A stretch of DNA of 64,000 nucleotides from an uncultured Draconibacterium sp. (GTDB taxonomy: Bacteria > Bacteroidota > Bacteroidia > Bacteroidales > Prolixibacteraceae), in assembly GCF_963676815.1 (NCBI RefSeq), contig NZ_OY781365.1, positions 1 to 64,000 on the forward strand, given 5' to 3'. Below are positions 54,521 to 63,897 of the stretch, in pieces. The position numbers and the translations under genes were made by a program. Positions within the stretch are counted from its first letter, which is position 1; each line of letters begins with the position of its first letter. The notes under the pieces were generated by a model. That model searched no databases. It saw only the letters and a program-made list of their open reading frames with translations, and was not told the DNA's origin.

Positions 54521-54658
54521 AAATTTAGTTTTAGAACAATAGTAGCCTTACGAAAACAAAAACAGGAAACAGGATATAAGACATTAACACACAATACATA
54601 AGTTGTTAGCTCGCTCTGAGATTAGAAGTATTAGTTATTAATATAAATAGGGCGCGGT

Positions 54659-56635
54659 ATGAAAAACTTGTTCAACAAGGTTGTTGAGAATGTTCTGTCA
54701 CAATGTACTTCTGGTGATTTACCAGGAGTTGTAAGGACTTTTTTGCTGATTAGTTTCCTCGTAATTTCCGGATCGGTTGCTTTTGCACAATCAAACGACG
54801 ATTGTGCCATGTGCCACGACGACCCGGAACTATTTACCATCGTAAACGGCCGGGAAGTTTCGAGGTACATTCCAGCCGGTATTCTCGAAAATTCGGTACA
54901 CAGTTATCTCGAATGCATTTCGTGCCATACCGATGCTGATGTTGAGGAATTTCCTCATGCCGATAAGCTGCAACCTGTAAATTGTGGCGACTGTCACGAC
55001 GAGGCCATGACCAAATACATGGACGGTGTTCATGGAATTTCGTATGAAGAAGGAGACAAAAATTCGCCCGACTGCGCTGAGTGTCATGGAACGCACCAAA
55101 TTCTGAGCTCGGCCGATCCGCAATCACGTACCTATAAAATGAACATCCCGGTGTTGTGCGGAACCTGCCACCGTGAAGGGGCACCAGTTGCACGGGCCTA
55201 CAATATAGGTGAACACAACATTGTAGAAAATTACACGCAAGGCATTCACGGTAGGGGATTATTTAATAGTGGATTGGTAGTAACTGCCACGTGTAACAAT
55301 TGTCACGGCAATCACCTCATTCTCCCACACACCAATATGAACTCGAGCATTTCGGAAAAAAACATTGCGGCCACCTGTATGCAATGCCACGCTCGTATTG
55401 AGGATGTACATATAAAAATTATAGACAAAGAACTTTGGGAAAAAAGTCCGGGGGCAATTCCGGCTTGCACCGACTGCCACCCGCCCCACAAAGTAGAACT
55501 GAAAAATATTATCGAGAATATTTCAGATAAAACCTGTTTAAAGTGTCATGAGCAACCCGACATTCACAAAGTTGTGGACGACGAACAAGTTTCACTATAC
55601 GTTGATGTGAATGAGTTTATTAATTCTGCACATAATAATATTACCTGTGTTAAATGCCACTCAGATGTAACCGCCAACATTGCACGCCCTTGCGAAACTT
55701 CAGATAAAGTGGACTGCTCAAGTTGTCATGCCGAAGAGTCGGATATTTACTTCCAGAGCGGACACGGGAAGGCCTACTTTGCCAAACACGAAAATGCACC
55801 GTATTGTACCGATTGCCACGGGTCGCACAAGGTTATTCCTTCCGAGAATGAAAATTCACCAACCTTCCGCTCTGAAGTTCCAAAACTTTGCGGCGAATGT
55901 CATAAGGAAAATGGGCAGGCAGTTGAAGGAACTAACCTGAAGGAAACCGACGCGTATTACGATTATTCTACCAGCGTTCACGGCCGAAGCCTTGAAGAAA
56001 AAGGACTGCTGTCGGCTGCAATTTGTACCGATTGTCACACCACCCACTTTATGCTGAAAGAAGATGACGAGCGTTCATCGGTTAATCCGGCAAACCTGGC
56101 AAAAACATGTGGAAATTGTCACAAAGGTATTTACGACCAGTACATTGATAGTGAGCACGGAATTAGCGCCAACACCGAAGAACTGAAATTCCCGACCTGC
56201 GAAACTTGTCACTCGGCCCACAATATTTCGGAGGTGCATGAAAGTAAATTTATGTCGGAAATTAGCTCGCAGTGCGGACAGTGCCACGAGGAACTGGCTG
56301 AAACCTATCTTGAAACCTATCACGGGAAAGTATATCAACTGGGCTATCTTGAAGCCGCCCGCTGTTCAGACTGTCACGGGGCGCACAATATTTACCGTAT
56401 GGACAATCCAAAATCAACAATCAGTCCACGAAATATTGTTGCAACCTGTTCAAAGTGCCATACTGATGCCAATATGAAATTTACCGGCTACCTGACACAC
56501 GCCACACACTACGACAAAAGCAACTTCCCATGGCTATACTATACTTTCTGGGCCATGACCGGATTACTTTTAAGCGTGTTTGCCTTTTTCGGCTGCATAC
56601 ATTGTTATGGATACCACGTTCGCTCGGTGCTATGA
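54659..56635 (+). CDS. 19-haem cytochrome c, membrane-anchored
   Basis: 658 aa with 19 CxxCH sites and no CxxCK. A Cys-containing N-terminal stretch precedes a hydrophobic segment (about 27-43, 'FLLISFLVISGSVAFAQ'); a transmembrane helix ends the protein ('WLYYTFWAMTGLLLSVFAFF'). The haem part shows internal repetition: 'VHGISYEEGDKNSPDCAECH' with 'HGKAYFAKHENAPYCTDCHG', and 'IHGRGLFNSGLVVTATCNNC' with 'VHGRSLEEKGLLSAAICTDC'. The His-Gly-x-x pattern supplies likely second haem ligands. Its stop overlaps the start of the next cytochrome b gene (ATGA). Probably a haem wire in the periplasm. Confidence 0.9.
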   Translation: MKNLFNKVVENVLSQCTSGDLPGVVRTFLLISFLVISGSVAFAQSNDDCAMCHDDPELFTIVNGREVSRYIPAGILENSVHSYLECISCHTDADVEEFPHADKLQPVNCGDCHDEAMTKYMDGVHGISYEEGDKNSPDCAECHGTHQILSSADPQSRTYKMNIPVLCGTCHREGAPVARAYNIGEHNIVENYTQGIHGRGLFNSGLVVTATCNNCHGNHLILPHTNMNSSISEKNIAATCMQCHARIEDVHIKIIDKELWEKSPGAIPACTDCHPPHKVELKNIIENISDKTCLKCHEQPDIHKVVDDEQVSLYVDVNEFINSAHNNITCVKCHSDVTANIARPCETSDKVDCSSCHAEESDIYFQSGHGKAYFAKHENAPYCTDCHGSHKVIPSENENSPTFRSEVPKLCGECHKENGQAVEGTNLKETDAYYDYSTSVHGRSLEEKGLLSAAICTDCHTTHFMLKEDDERSSVNPANLAKTCGNCHKGIYDQYIDSEHGISANTEELKFPTCETCHSAHNISEVHESKFMSEISSQCGQCHEELAETYLETYHGKVYQLGYLEAARCSDCHGAHNIYRMDNPKSTISPRNIVATCSKCHTDANMKFTGYLTHATHYDKSNFPWLYYTFWAMTGLLLSVFAFFGCIHCYGYHVRSVL

Positions 56636-57492
56636 TAAAAAAACGCAAAGAGCCAAAACCGGTGGGCAAGCAAATGTACATCAGGCGTTTCCAGAAGAAA
56701 AACAGAATCACCCACATTTTTGTAATTGTTAGTTTCATCCTGCTCGCACTAACCGGAATGATATTGAAATTTGCTTACATGGACTGGGCGCAATACCTGG
56801 CTGAAGCCATTGGTGGTGCACACATTGCAGGCTTTATTCATAGAACAGCCGCGCTAATTACCTTCGGATATTTTATATTCCATGTGGTAGCACTGCTAAA
56901 AGTGAAATTCAAAAAAGGAATTAAAGTCAGCAAATTTATATTCAGCAGTAACTCGCTGATGTTTAACCGTAAAGATATTCGCGATTTTTGGGCATCAATA
57001 AAGTGGTTTATAGGAGTCGGTCCGCGGCCTGATTACGGACGATGGACTTACTGGGAAAAATTCGACTATTTCGCCGTATTCTGGGGAGTGTTAGTAATCG
57101 GTTCTACCGGATTGATGTTGTGGTTCCCCGAAATCTTCACCAAATTTCTGCCCGGTTGGCTGATTAACGTTGCGCAGATTATTCACAGTGACGAAGCATT
57201 ACTTGCCGTGGGATTTATTTTTACCATTCACTTTTTTAATACTCATTTGCGTCCTGAATCGTTCCCGATGGATACTGTAATTTTCACCGGTTATGTATTG
57301 GAAGAAGAATACAAAAAAGACCGTCCGCACGAATATGAGCAATTGGTAAAATCAGGAAAAATTAATGACGTTCGTGTTGAAAAAGAGTTTACAAAAGAGC
57401 AGATGAGAACGATCAAAATTTTTGGATTCACCGCACTTTTCGCCGGCGTAGTGATGATATTACTGATAATTTACTCTTTAATTTTCCACTAA
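56632..57492 (+). CDS. Cytochrome b, 2 (cytochrome b/b6 domain)
   Basis: 286 aa from the ATG overlapping the 19-haem stop codon (ATGA); the longer open frame runs inside the upstream gene and is rejected. About five transmembrane helices (roughly 28-46, 68-90, 145-165, 180-205, 260-282). His in 'NRITHIFVIVS', 'GFIHRTAAL', 'YFIFHVVALL', 'IIHSDEALLAVG', 'FTIHFFNTHLRP' are b-haem ligand candidates, as in formate dehydrogenase cytochrome b. Forms a second quinol-oxidising pair with the 19-haem protein. Confidence 0.9.
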   Translation: MIKKRKEPKPVGKQMYIRRFQKKNRITHIFVIVSFILLALTGMILKFAYMDWAQYLAEAIGGAHIAGFIHRTAALITFGYFIFHVVALLKVKFKKGIKVSKFIFSSNSLMFNRKDIRDFWASIKWFIGVGPRPDYGRWTYWEKFDYFAVFWGVLVIGSTGLMLWFPEIFTKFLPGWLINVAQIIHSDEALLAVGFIFTIHFFNTHLRPESFPMDTVIFTGYVLEEEYKKDRPHEYEQLVKSGKINDVRVEKEFTKEQMRTIKIFGFTALFAGVVMILLIIYSLIFH

Positions 57493-57744
57493 AAGGCGAA
57501 AAAACGAAAAAATAGAAAATACAATTCTCAAGACATTAACCTAGTAGATTAGTAGTATAACAAACAGTAAATATGGCACATATATAAATCTATAGAAATA
57601 TATAAACTTCATGTTCAGAACATAGTTTCAAATTAGCATTTCGTATGTAGACAACTTATAAATAAGTACCTGATCTTGAATAATTAAAGGAAAATTATAA
57701 TCTTGGATCACTAGATTTTATATCAAACCAATAAACGAAAAATT

Positions 57745-59247
57745 ATGAAATTACCGTCTTCCATAAGAAATTGGATCTCGATTACCGGAGCAGTCATAGC
57801 GGTTTTCAATTTGGCCAGTATCCTTGCATTATTTTTATTGAATCTTGCTTTCGGATTTGGTGGTCAGTATATTGGTTTAATCATTTTTATCATCCTTCCG
57901 GCATTTTTGATTGTTGGCTTGCTTATGATCCCTATCGGAATGCGGATTTACCGAAAAAAAGCACGATTGGCTGAGAAAGAAGGCAAAAGTTTAAACTGGC
58001 CAATTCTTGATTTCAATAACCTGGCTACCCGTAACGCCAGTACAATTTTCATCATTGGAACAATATTTTTACTCATTATTTCTTCGGTGGGAAGTTACGA
58101 AGCCTTTCATTATACTGAATCGGTAGAATTCTGCGGAAAATTATGTCACGAAGTAATGGAGCCGGAATATGTAACTTATCACGGTTCGTCTCACGAGCGT
58201 GTTGCGTGTGTGGAATGCCACGTTGGTTCGGGAGCAAGCTGGTATGTAAAAAGTAAACTTTCGGGTTTATACCAGGTATATTCGGTTTTGGCCAATAAAT
58301 ATCCACAACCGATCCCTACCCCAATAGCAAACCTGCGTCCGGCTCGCGAAACTTGTGAAGAGTGTCACTGGCCCGAAAAATTCTACGATAATAAAATGAG
58401 GGTGAAACATTCATTCTTAACCGACGAGGAAAATACCGAACGTATCATTCATTTGCAGGTAAAAACAAGTACACAAGTAACTCCTCAGGGTGTAATCAAA
58501 GGTATTCACCAACACATTAGCCCCGAGGTTAAAATTGAATACAAAGCACTCGACGAGAAACGTCAGATCATTCCGTGGGTAAAATATACCAATACAAAAA
58601 CCGGCGAAGAATACATTTATACCGACGAGATGAGTATGGTTTCAGAAGCTCAACTCGATTCGTTGGAAACACGCGTAATGGATTGTTTAGATTGCCACAA
58701 CCGGCCATCGCACAATTACAATGCTCCGCAAAACTTTATCGATCAATCAATGGCAGAGGGTAAAATTTCAACCGAACTACCAGCCATAAAACTGGCAGCT
58801 ATGATGGCACTTTACCAGGATTATCCGACGAAAGACACAGCAATGATCGCGATAAAAAACCAGGTTATCGATTGGTTTGAAAGTGGTTATCCGGATGTTT
58901 ACGAAACTAAAAAAGCAGAAATAGATCAGGCAATAGCCACCATTCAGGACGATTATTCAAACAACATTTTCCCATATATGAAAGCCAGCTGGAAAGAATA
59001 TCCAAATAACATTGGCCATATGGAATCGGACGGATGCTATCGTTGCCATAACGACCGCCATGCAACAACCGAAAACAAAACGATTTCAAAAGATTGTTCG
59101 CTGTGTCACAATATTATAGCGCAGGGGACTCAGGATAGCATGCAATATTCTACCGCGTTCGAAGCCTTAGAGTTTCAACATCCGGTTGATATTGCAGAAG
59201 CATGGAAAACAGAAATGTGCTCAATGTGTCATACAGCATTGTACTAA
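57745..59247 (+). CDS. NapC/NirT-type multihaem cytochrome, ImcH-like
   Basis: 500 aa. Three N-terminal transmembrane helices (about 10-32, 38-62, 98-118), then seven haem sites: the first is CX3CH ('FCGKLCHEVMEPEY'), the rest CVECH, CEECH, CLDCH, CYRCH, CSLCH, CSMCH. The 'GSGASWYVKSKLSG' segment is typical of this branch. NapC/NirT proteins oxidise menaquinol at the inner membrane. Length, haem number and NapC fold match the Geobacter protein ImcH, used for higher-potential extracellular acceptors; orthology is not proven. 252 bp of gene-free AT-rich sequence precede it. Confidence 0.85.
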   Translation: MKLPSSIRNWISITGAVIAVFNLASILALFLLNLAFGFGGQYIGLIIFIILPAFLIVGLLMIPIGMRIYRKKARLAEKEGKSLNWPILDFNNLATRNASTIFIIGTIFLLIISSVGSYEAFHYTESVEFCGKLCHEVMEPEYVTYHGSSHERVACVECHVGSGASWYVKSKLSGLYQVYSVLANKYPQPIPTPIANLRPARETCEECHWPEKFYDNKMRVKHSFLTDEENTERIIHLQVKTSTQVTPQGVIKGIHQHISPEVKIEYKALDEKRQIIPWVKYTNTKTGEEYIYTDEMSMVSEAQLDSLETRVMDCLDCHNRPSHNYNAPQNFIDQSMAEGKISTELPAIKLAAMMALYQDYPTKDTAMIAIKNQVIDWFESGYPDVYETKKAEIDQAIATIQDDYSNNIFPYMKASWKEYPNNIGHMESDGCYRCHNDRHATTENKTISKDCSLCHNIIAQGTQDSMQYSTAFEALEFQHPVDIAEAWKTEMCSMCHTALY

Positions 59248-59325
59248 ATTTTTGGCACAATATTTATTATTTTTATAACAGACTTTTAACGAAAACGAGA
59301 ATTATAAATTTTTAATACGACAACT

Positions 59326-59832
59326 ATGAACATCAAAAAAGTAATTTTTTTATTAGGTCTTGCAATCATTTTCTCTACTGCAGCGACCGCCCAAAACTTC
59401 AAATACATTGGTGCAGCAAAATGTAAAATGTGCCATAACAAACCCGACAAAGGCGAGCAGTTTAAAGTTTGGGAAGCCGGTCCACACGCTACAGCAATGG
59501 ATGCGTTGGAAGGTGCCGACAAAACAAATCCAACTTGTTTAAAATGTCACTCAACTGCAGGATCTGTTGATAGCGGTTCACTTGCAGGTCTTAAAGCTGA
59601 CGAAGGTGTTTCATGCGAATCATGCCACGGACCTGGTAGTCACTACAAATCGGCTGCAATTATGAAGAACAAAAAAATGGCGCTTTCAAAAGGAATGACT
59701 GAACCAACAGAAGAAACCTGTAAAGCTTGTCACCTTGGCGAAAAACCAGAAGGACACGTAGCTCCTAAAAAACCTTGGAATTTCGACGAATTTGTGAAAG
59801 TTATTGCTCACGACGATCCTACAACAAATTAA
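59326..59832 (+). CDS. Periplasmic tetrahaem cytochrome, c554-like
   Basis: 168 aa, signal peptide 1-22 (ending ATAQ). Four CxxCH sites (CKMCH, CLKCH, CESCH, CKACH) with 'YIGAAKCKMCHNK', 'VWEAGPHATAMDAL' and 'GVSCESCHGPGSHY', the pattern of the cytochrome c554/c' family fold. A soluble shuttle between the NapC-type protein and downstream acceptors is the simplest role. Its terminator follows. Confidence 0.88.
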   Translation: MNIKKVIFLLGLAIIFSTAATAQNFKYIGAAKCKMCHNKPDKGEQFKVWEAGPHATAMDALEGADKTNPTCLKCHSTAGSVDSGSLAGLKADEGVSCESCHGPGSHYKSAAIMKNKKMALSKGMTEPTEETCKACHLGEKPEGHVAPKKPWNFDEFVKVIAHDDPTTN

Positions 59833-59856
59833 TAAAAGTCAGATTTTTTATTTTGT

Positions 59857-59893
59857 AAAAAATTCCTTTGTTTCCAAACAAAGGAATTTTTTT
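59857..59893 (+). terminator. Terminator after tetrahaem gene
   Basis: AAAAAATTCCTTTGTTT / AAACAAAGGAATTTTTTT hairpin, 25 bp after the stop. Confidence 0.88.
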
Positions 59894-59931
59894 AGTGTTT
59901 TATTCAGACAACTAGACAACAACTACTAATT

Positions 59932-62900
59932 ATGAAGAAGCTTAGTTCATTCCTTTTTTCTATGTTTTTTACCGGTATTTTGGTGGTAATTTTTGCAATA
60001 GCTATTGGTTATGCCACATTTATCGAAAATGATTACGGAACCAGCACAGCAAAAATTCTGATTTACAATTCCCGCTGGTTCGAAATCTTGTTATTCATTC
60101 TCTCTATCAATCTTATCGGCAGTGTTTTTAAATACAAACTTATTGCCCGCAAAAAATGGTCTGTTCTGCTTTTTCATATTGCGTTTATTATTATTGGAAT
60201 TGGCGCAATGATTACGCGCTATTACGGCTACGAAGGCACCATGCATATTCGTGAGAACAGCTCGTCAGATTTTATTGTATCTGATGCCTCGTACGTTACG
60301 GTTAAAGTTAGCGATGGAACAGAATCGGTTGAAGAATCGACCGAAGTAAAATTTTCGCCTTATACTGCAAACCGATTTTCGGAAAGAATTCATTTCAAAG
60401 GACAAACAATTCACATCGAAAATCAACAATTCATGCCATCGGCAGTCGAGAACATTGTACTCGATCCGAATGGAGAACCTATTGTTTCACTCATTTCAGT
60501 TGTAAATGGTACTTCCAGAAACGATTTTATACTGCACAACAATAACACCAAAACAATTAACGGATTAACGCTTGGTTTCGGCAACAATGTAACTGCTGAT
60601 GTTAAGCTCATTTTAAGAGACGGAAACTTGTTTATTTCTGCCAACGACTCTATTCAGGCAGCAGGAATGATGAGTGAAGACAGTGAATTTATAGCCCCCA
60701 ATACAGCAACACAAGTTAACACTCAAAAAGCATATACATACAAAAACCTCACTTTTGCGGTAAAACAATTTTTACCTACTGCTTCAGTACAACTGGCTTA
60801 TCAGCAACCTACACAGGGAATGAGTGCCCCCGATGCAATGAAAGCCACTGTTTCGGGCAATGGAGAAAGTAAGGAAGTTATTGTATATGGCCGTAAGGGC
60901 GAAGTTGGCCAGTTTTCAAATACATCTTTAAACGGATTAAACGTGGCCGTTTCATACGGCGCCCGCGTTATAAAATTACCATTCGCCATACATCTAAAAA
61001 ATTTTCAATTGGAGCGATATCCGGGTTCAATGAGTCCATCGTCGTACGCCAGCGAGGTGGTTTTAAAAGACGGTGCCACAGAAATGCCGTTTCGCATTTT
61101 TATGAATAATATTTTAAAATATAAGGGATACCGCTTCTTTCAATCGTCGTATGATACCGATGAACGTGGAACAATACTTTCGGTTAACCACGATTCAGCC
61201 GGAACATCGGTAACCTACTTTGGCTACCTGCTGCTTGCTATAGGTATGATACTTACCTTATTCAACAAAAACAGCAGGTTTAAAAGCCTGCTAAAAGTAT
61301 CGGCACAGTTGCGCGAAAAACGAAAAAAGCTATTTGCTGTTCTCGTTACAGGATTATTACTTAGTGTAAGTGCACAAGCTCAAAATACAACTATTGCTCC
61401 GTTAAACAGTGATCACGCCAAATCTTTCGAAAGCCTGCTTATACAAGACAGAAAAGGGCGTGTTGAGCCCGTTTCAACACTGGCATCGGAGATATTGAGA
61501 AAAGTTGCCAAAAAAACCAGCTGGGAGGGTCTCACTCCAACCGAAGTTTTTCTGGATATGCAGGCAAATCCTGAAATGTGGAAAAACGTAGCAATTATAA
61601 AAGTTGCGAATCCAGAATTGCGAAGAATAATTGGTATGAATGGAAAATACACTTCATTCAATGCAATTGTAAGACCTCGCGAAATGGGTGGATACATACT
61701 TAGTTCATCAGTGCAGGCAGCTTATAACAAAGAAAGTAATCTGCGTAATAAGTTCGATAAAGAAATTATGAATGTTGACGAACGTGTTAATATTCTAATG
61801 TCCATTTTTAACGGCAATTTTCTAACTATCTTTCCTGTTCCTAACGACGATAACCACAAATGGGTGTCGATTAACGAAGCACAGGAACTGCCTGCAGAGG
61901 CCGCTGATTTTGCCCGACAAACTGTTTCTGCCTACCTGCAATCGGTTCAAATCCGCGATTGGGCAACAGCCAATCAATTACTGAACAACCTAAAACAAAA
62001 CCAACAAAATATTGGCGCTAAAATCATTCCGTCGCCAACCAAAGTAAAAATGGAGGTGATTTATAATAACCTGAACATATTTGGTAAATTATCAAAGATC
62101 TTCATGTTTACCGGTTTAATACTACTGGTTTTACAGCTGCTTTCGCTTTTTAATCCGAATATAAAATTACGATTCCTGAAAAGTTTTGCATTCTACTTCA
62201 TCTTGCTGCTTTTCCTTGCCGAAACTGCCGGGCTGGGTATACGCTGGTACATTTCAAATCATGCGCCATGGAGTAATGGTTACGAATCGATGGTATTTAT
62301 TAGCTGGGCAACAGCACTTGGAGGTTTAATCTTTGCCAAACGCTCGGAAATAACGTTATCGCTAACCTCAGTTTTGGCCGGATTAACATTAATGGTTGCC
62401 GGAATGAGCTGGATGAGCCCCGAAATTACCAACCTGGTTCCCGTTCTAAAATCATATTGGTTAATCGTTCACGTGGCAGTTATTACTGCCAGTTACGGAT
62501 TTTTGGGTATTAGTGCACTGCTTGGCTTCCTGAATCTTCTTTTAATGATTTTCAGAAACAAACGCAATTCAGATCGAATTAACCACACTGTAAAGGAATT
62601 GGTAAACATTATACAAATAGCTTTAATAATCGGACTTTTAATGGTTACGCTGGGTTCGTTCCTGGGGGGTGTTTGGGCCAACGAAAGCTGGGGACGATAC
62701 TGGGGCTGGGATCCGAAAGAAACCTGGGCACTGGTAACTGTTTTGGTGTATACTTTTATTACGCACATGCACCGCATTCCGGGAATGCGTGGAAGCTTTG
62801 CCATGAGCGTGGCTGCTGTTTTGGGAATTAGTTCGGTGCTGATGACCTATTTCGGAGTGAATTATTACCTGTCGGGCCTACACTCGTATGCGCAAGGCGA

Positions 62901-63024
62901 AGCGGCTCCTATTCCGGCAGGTGTTTATATTGCCGTTGTAATTGTGGCTATCGTAATCATTTCAGCTTATTTTTCAGAGCGAACCAATCCAATTGTTGAA
63001 GAGGAAGTTGTTAGCGAAGAATAA
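59932..63024 (+). CDS. Fused ResB-CcsA cytochrome c maturation protein (CcsBA type)
   Basis: 1030 aa. N-terminal ResB/CcsB-like half (about 1-440: helices at 5-30, 45-62, 80-98 and 420-440, with a large periplasmic loop between), a middle periplasmic domain (about 460-720) and a C-terminal CcsA half (about 725-1015) with the haem-handling WWD motif 'WANESWGRYWGWDPKETW' near 917-935 and flanking His residues ('IVHVAVITASYG', 'FITHMHRIPGM'). System II synthase that exports haem and attaches it to CxxCH sites. Fused forms are usual in Bacteroidetes. It provides the means to mature the 38 or so haem sites encoded just upstream. Confidence 0.92.
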   Translation: MKKLSSFLFSMFFTGILVVIFAIAIGYATFIENDYGTSTAKILIYNSRWFEILLFILSINLIGSVFKYKLIARKKWSVLLFHIAFIIIGIGAMITRYYGYEGTMHIRENSSSDFIVSDASYVTVKVSDGTESVEESTEVKFSPYTANRFSERIHFKGQTIHIENQQFMPSAVENIVLDPNGEPIVSLISVVNGTSRNDFILHNNNTKTINGLTLGFGNNVTADVKLILRDGNLFISANDSIQAAGMMSEDSEFIAPNTATQVNTQKAYTYKNLTFAVKQFLPTASVQLAYQQPTQGMSAPDAMKATVSGNGESKEVIVYGRKGEVGQFSNTSLNGLNVAVSYGARVIKLPFAIHLKNFQLERYPGSMSPSSYASEVVLKDGATEMPFRIFMNNILKYKGYRFFQSSYDTDERGTILSVNHDSAGTSVTYFGYLLLAIGMILTLFNKNSRFKSLLKVSAQLREKRKKLFAVLVTGLLLSVSAQAQNTTIAPLNSDHAKSFESLLIQDRKGRVEPVSTLASEILRKVAKKTSWEGLTPTEVFLDMQANPEMWKNVAIIKVANPELRRIIGMNGKYTSFNAIVRPREMGGYILSSSVQAAYNKESNLRNKFDKEIMNVDERVNILMSIFNGNFLTIFPVPNDDNHKWVSINEAQELPAEAADFARQTVSAYLQSVQIRDWATANQLLNNLKQNQQNIGAKIIPSPTKVKMEVIYNNLNIFGKLSKIFMFTGLILLVLQLLSLFNPNIKLRFLKSFAFYFILLLFLAETAGLGIRWYISNHAPWSNGYESMVFISWATALGGLIFAKRSEITLSLTSVLAGLTLMVAGMSWMSPEITNLVPVLKSYWLIVHVAVITASYGFLGISALLGFLNLLLMIFRNKRNSDRINHTVKELVNIIQIALIIGLLMVTLGSFLGGVWANESWGRYWGWDPKETWALVTVLVYTFITHMHRIPGMRGSFAMSVAAVLGISSVLMTYFGVNYYLSGLHSYAQGEAAPIPAGVYIAVVIVAIVIISAYFSERTNPIVEEEVVSEE

Positions 63025-63025
63025 C

Positions 63026-63068
63026 TAATTAAAGGACAGGTTTAAAGTTTAAACCTGTCCTTTAATTA
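63026..63068. terminator. 43-bp near-perfect palindromic terminator
   Basis: TAATTAAAGGACAGGTTTAAA and its complement flank one base, between convergent ccsBA and TonB-like genes; a bidirectional terminator. Confidence 0.82.
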
Positions 63069-63103
63069 ACATGATTATATTACCTCTGGCAAATAAGATA
63101 ATC

Positions 63104-63897
63104 TTATTCTATTTCTGAGAAATCGACAGTGCGTATCTCCATCCTCACAGGTTGCCTTTTTACTGTTGGTTGTATACTGTAGTAAACATCAATATGCAAA
63201 ATGTAAGGAGGTAGCAGTTCTGCAGCAAATGTTTCATTGCTTAATCCAACATTTACGCGCACAAAAAACGTGGAAGCGATGGTCTTGCCATCAATTATCG
63301 CCGGTAAAAATTTACTTGACAGTACAGATATTTTTTGATGTATTCCTTGTTCCATTTCCTGAGAAAATCCATTTACAAGCCTTGGCCCTGAGAGATTTCC
63401 CTCTTCATCTACAAAATACTGGAGCACAGACATCCCTATTCTTCCATTTTTTATTATTTCAATTGGAATTTCCAAATCCTGCCCGACTAGGTTCGTAATT
63501 TCATCCTTAAGGCCTATATATAAAAGAGGACGATCTACTTTTTTAAGTTCGTAACCAAGATCTGTTTTAACCAGGAATGAATCCGCCACCAAAGATTGAT
63601 TTAAGTAGATTAAGCTATCATTTGAGTAATTATAAATCATATAATCTTCGCCTGATTCACTATCGCGAAAAATCCATTTACCTGTTCTTGAAGCATTTGA
63701 ATAATTCCCGGCGGCAACTTTTTCACCGCTTTTCACATTCTCAATATAGCTCTCGCCACTGCGAAACTTTGTCTTCTTATCAATGTGATAAACCTCTTTG
63801 TAAATCCCTATCGATTCGGTACGTTTTTTAATTTCTGAGCAGAGACCGTTGAAATAATTGCAAAAAAAGTAATAAAAAAGGAAAGTAACCTGAGCAT
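63104..63897 (-). pseudogene. TonB-C-like protein with frameshift in N-terminus
   Basis: About 264 codons. An ATG at 63897 starts a perfect signal peptide MLRLLSFFITFFAIISTVSA, but that frame hits TAG soon after. The rest of the protein is in another frame, whose own N-terminus (from 63922) is not signal-like. One extra base in the six-T run at 63824-63829 would join them as '...SAQKLKKRTESIGIY'. The mature part has a MORN-like 'GKWIFRDSESGEDYMIYNYS' and a TonB C-terminal-like domain ('VLQYFVDEEGNLSGPRLVNG', 'SKFLPAIIDGK'). Either a sequencing error, phase-variable tract or true mutation. Confidence 0.7.

Noticed and set aside
50444..59832. Cytochrome c nitrite reductase NrfA
   Set aside because: No CxxCK haem site occurs in any of the cytochromes, so the usual nrfHA arrangement before ccsBA is not present.
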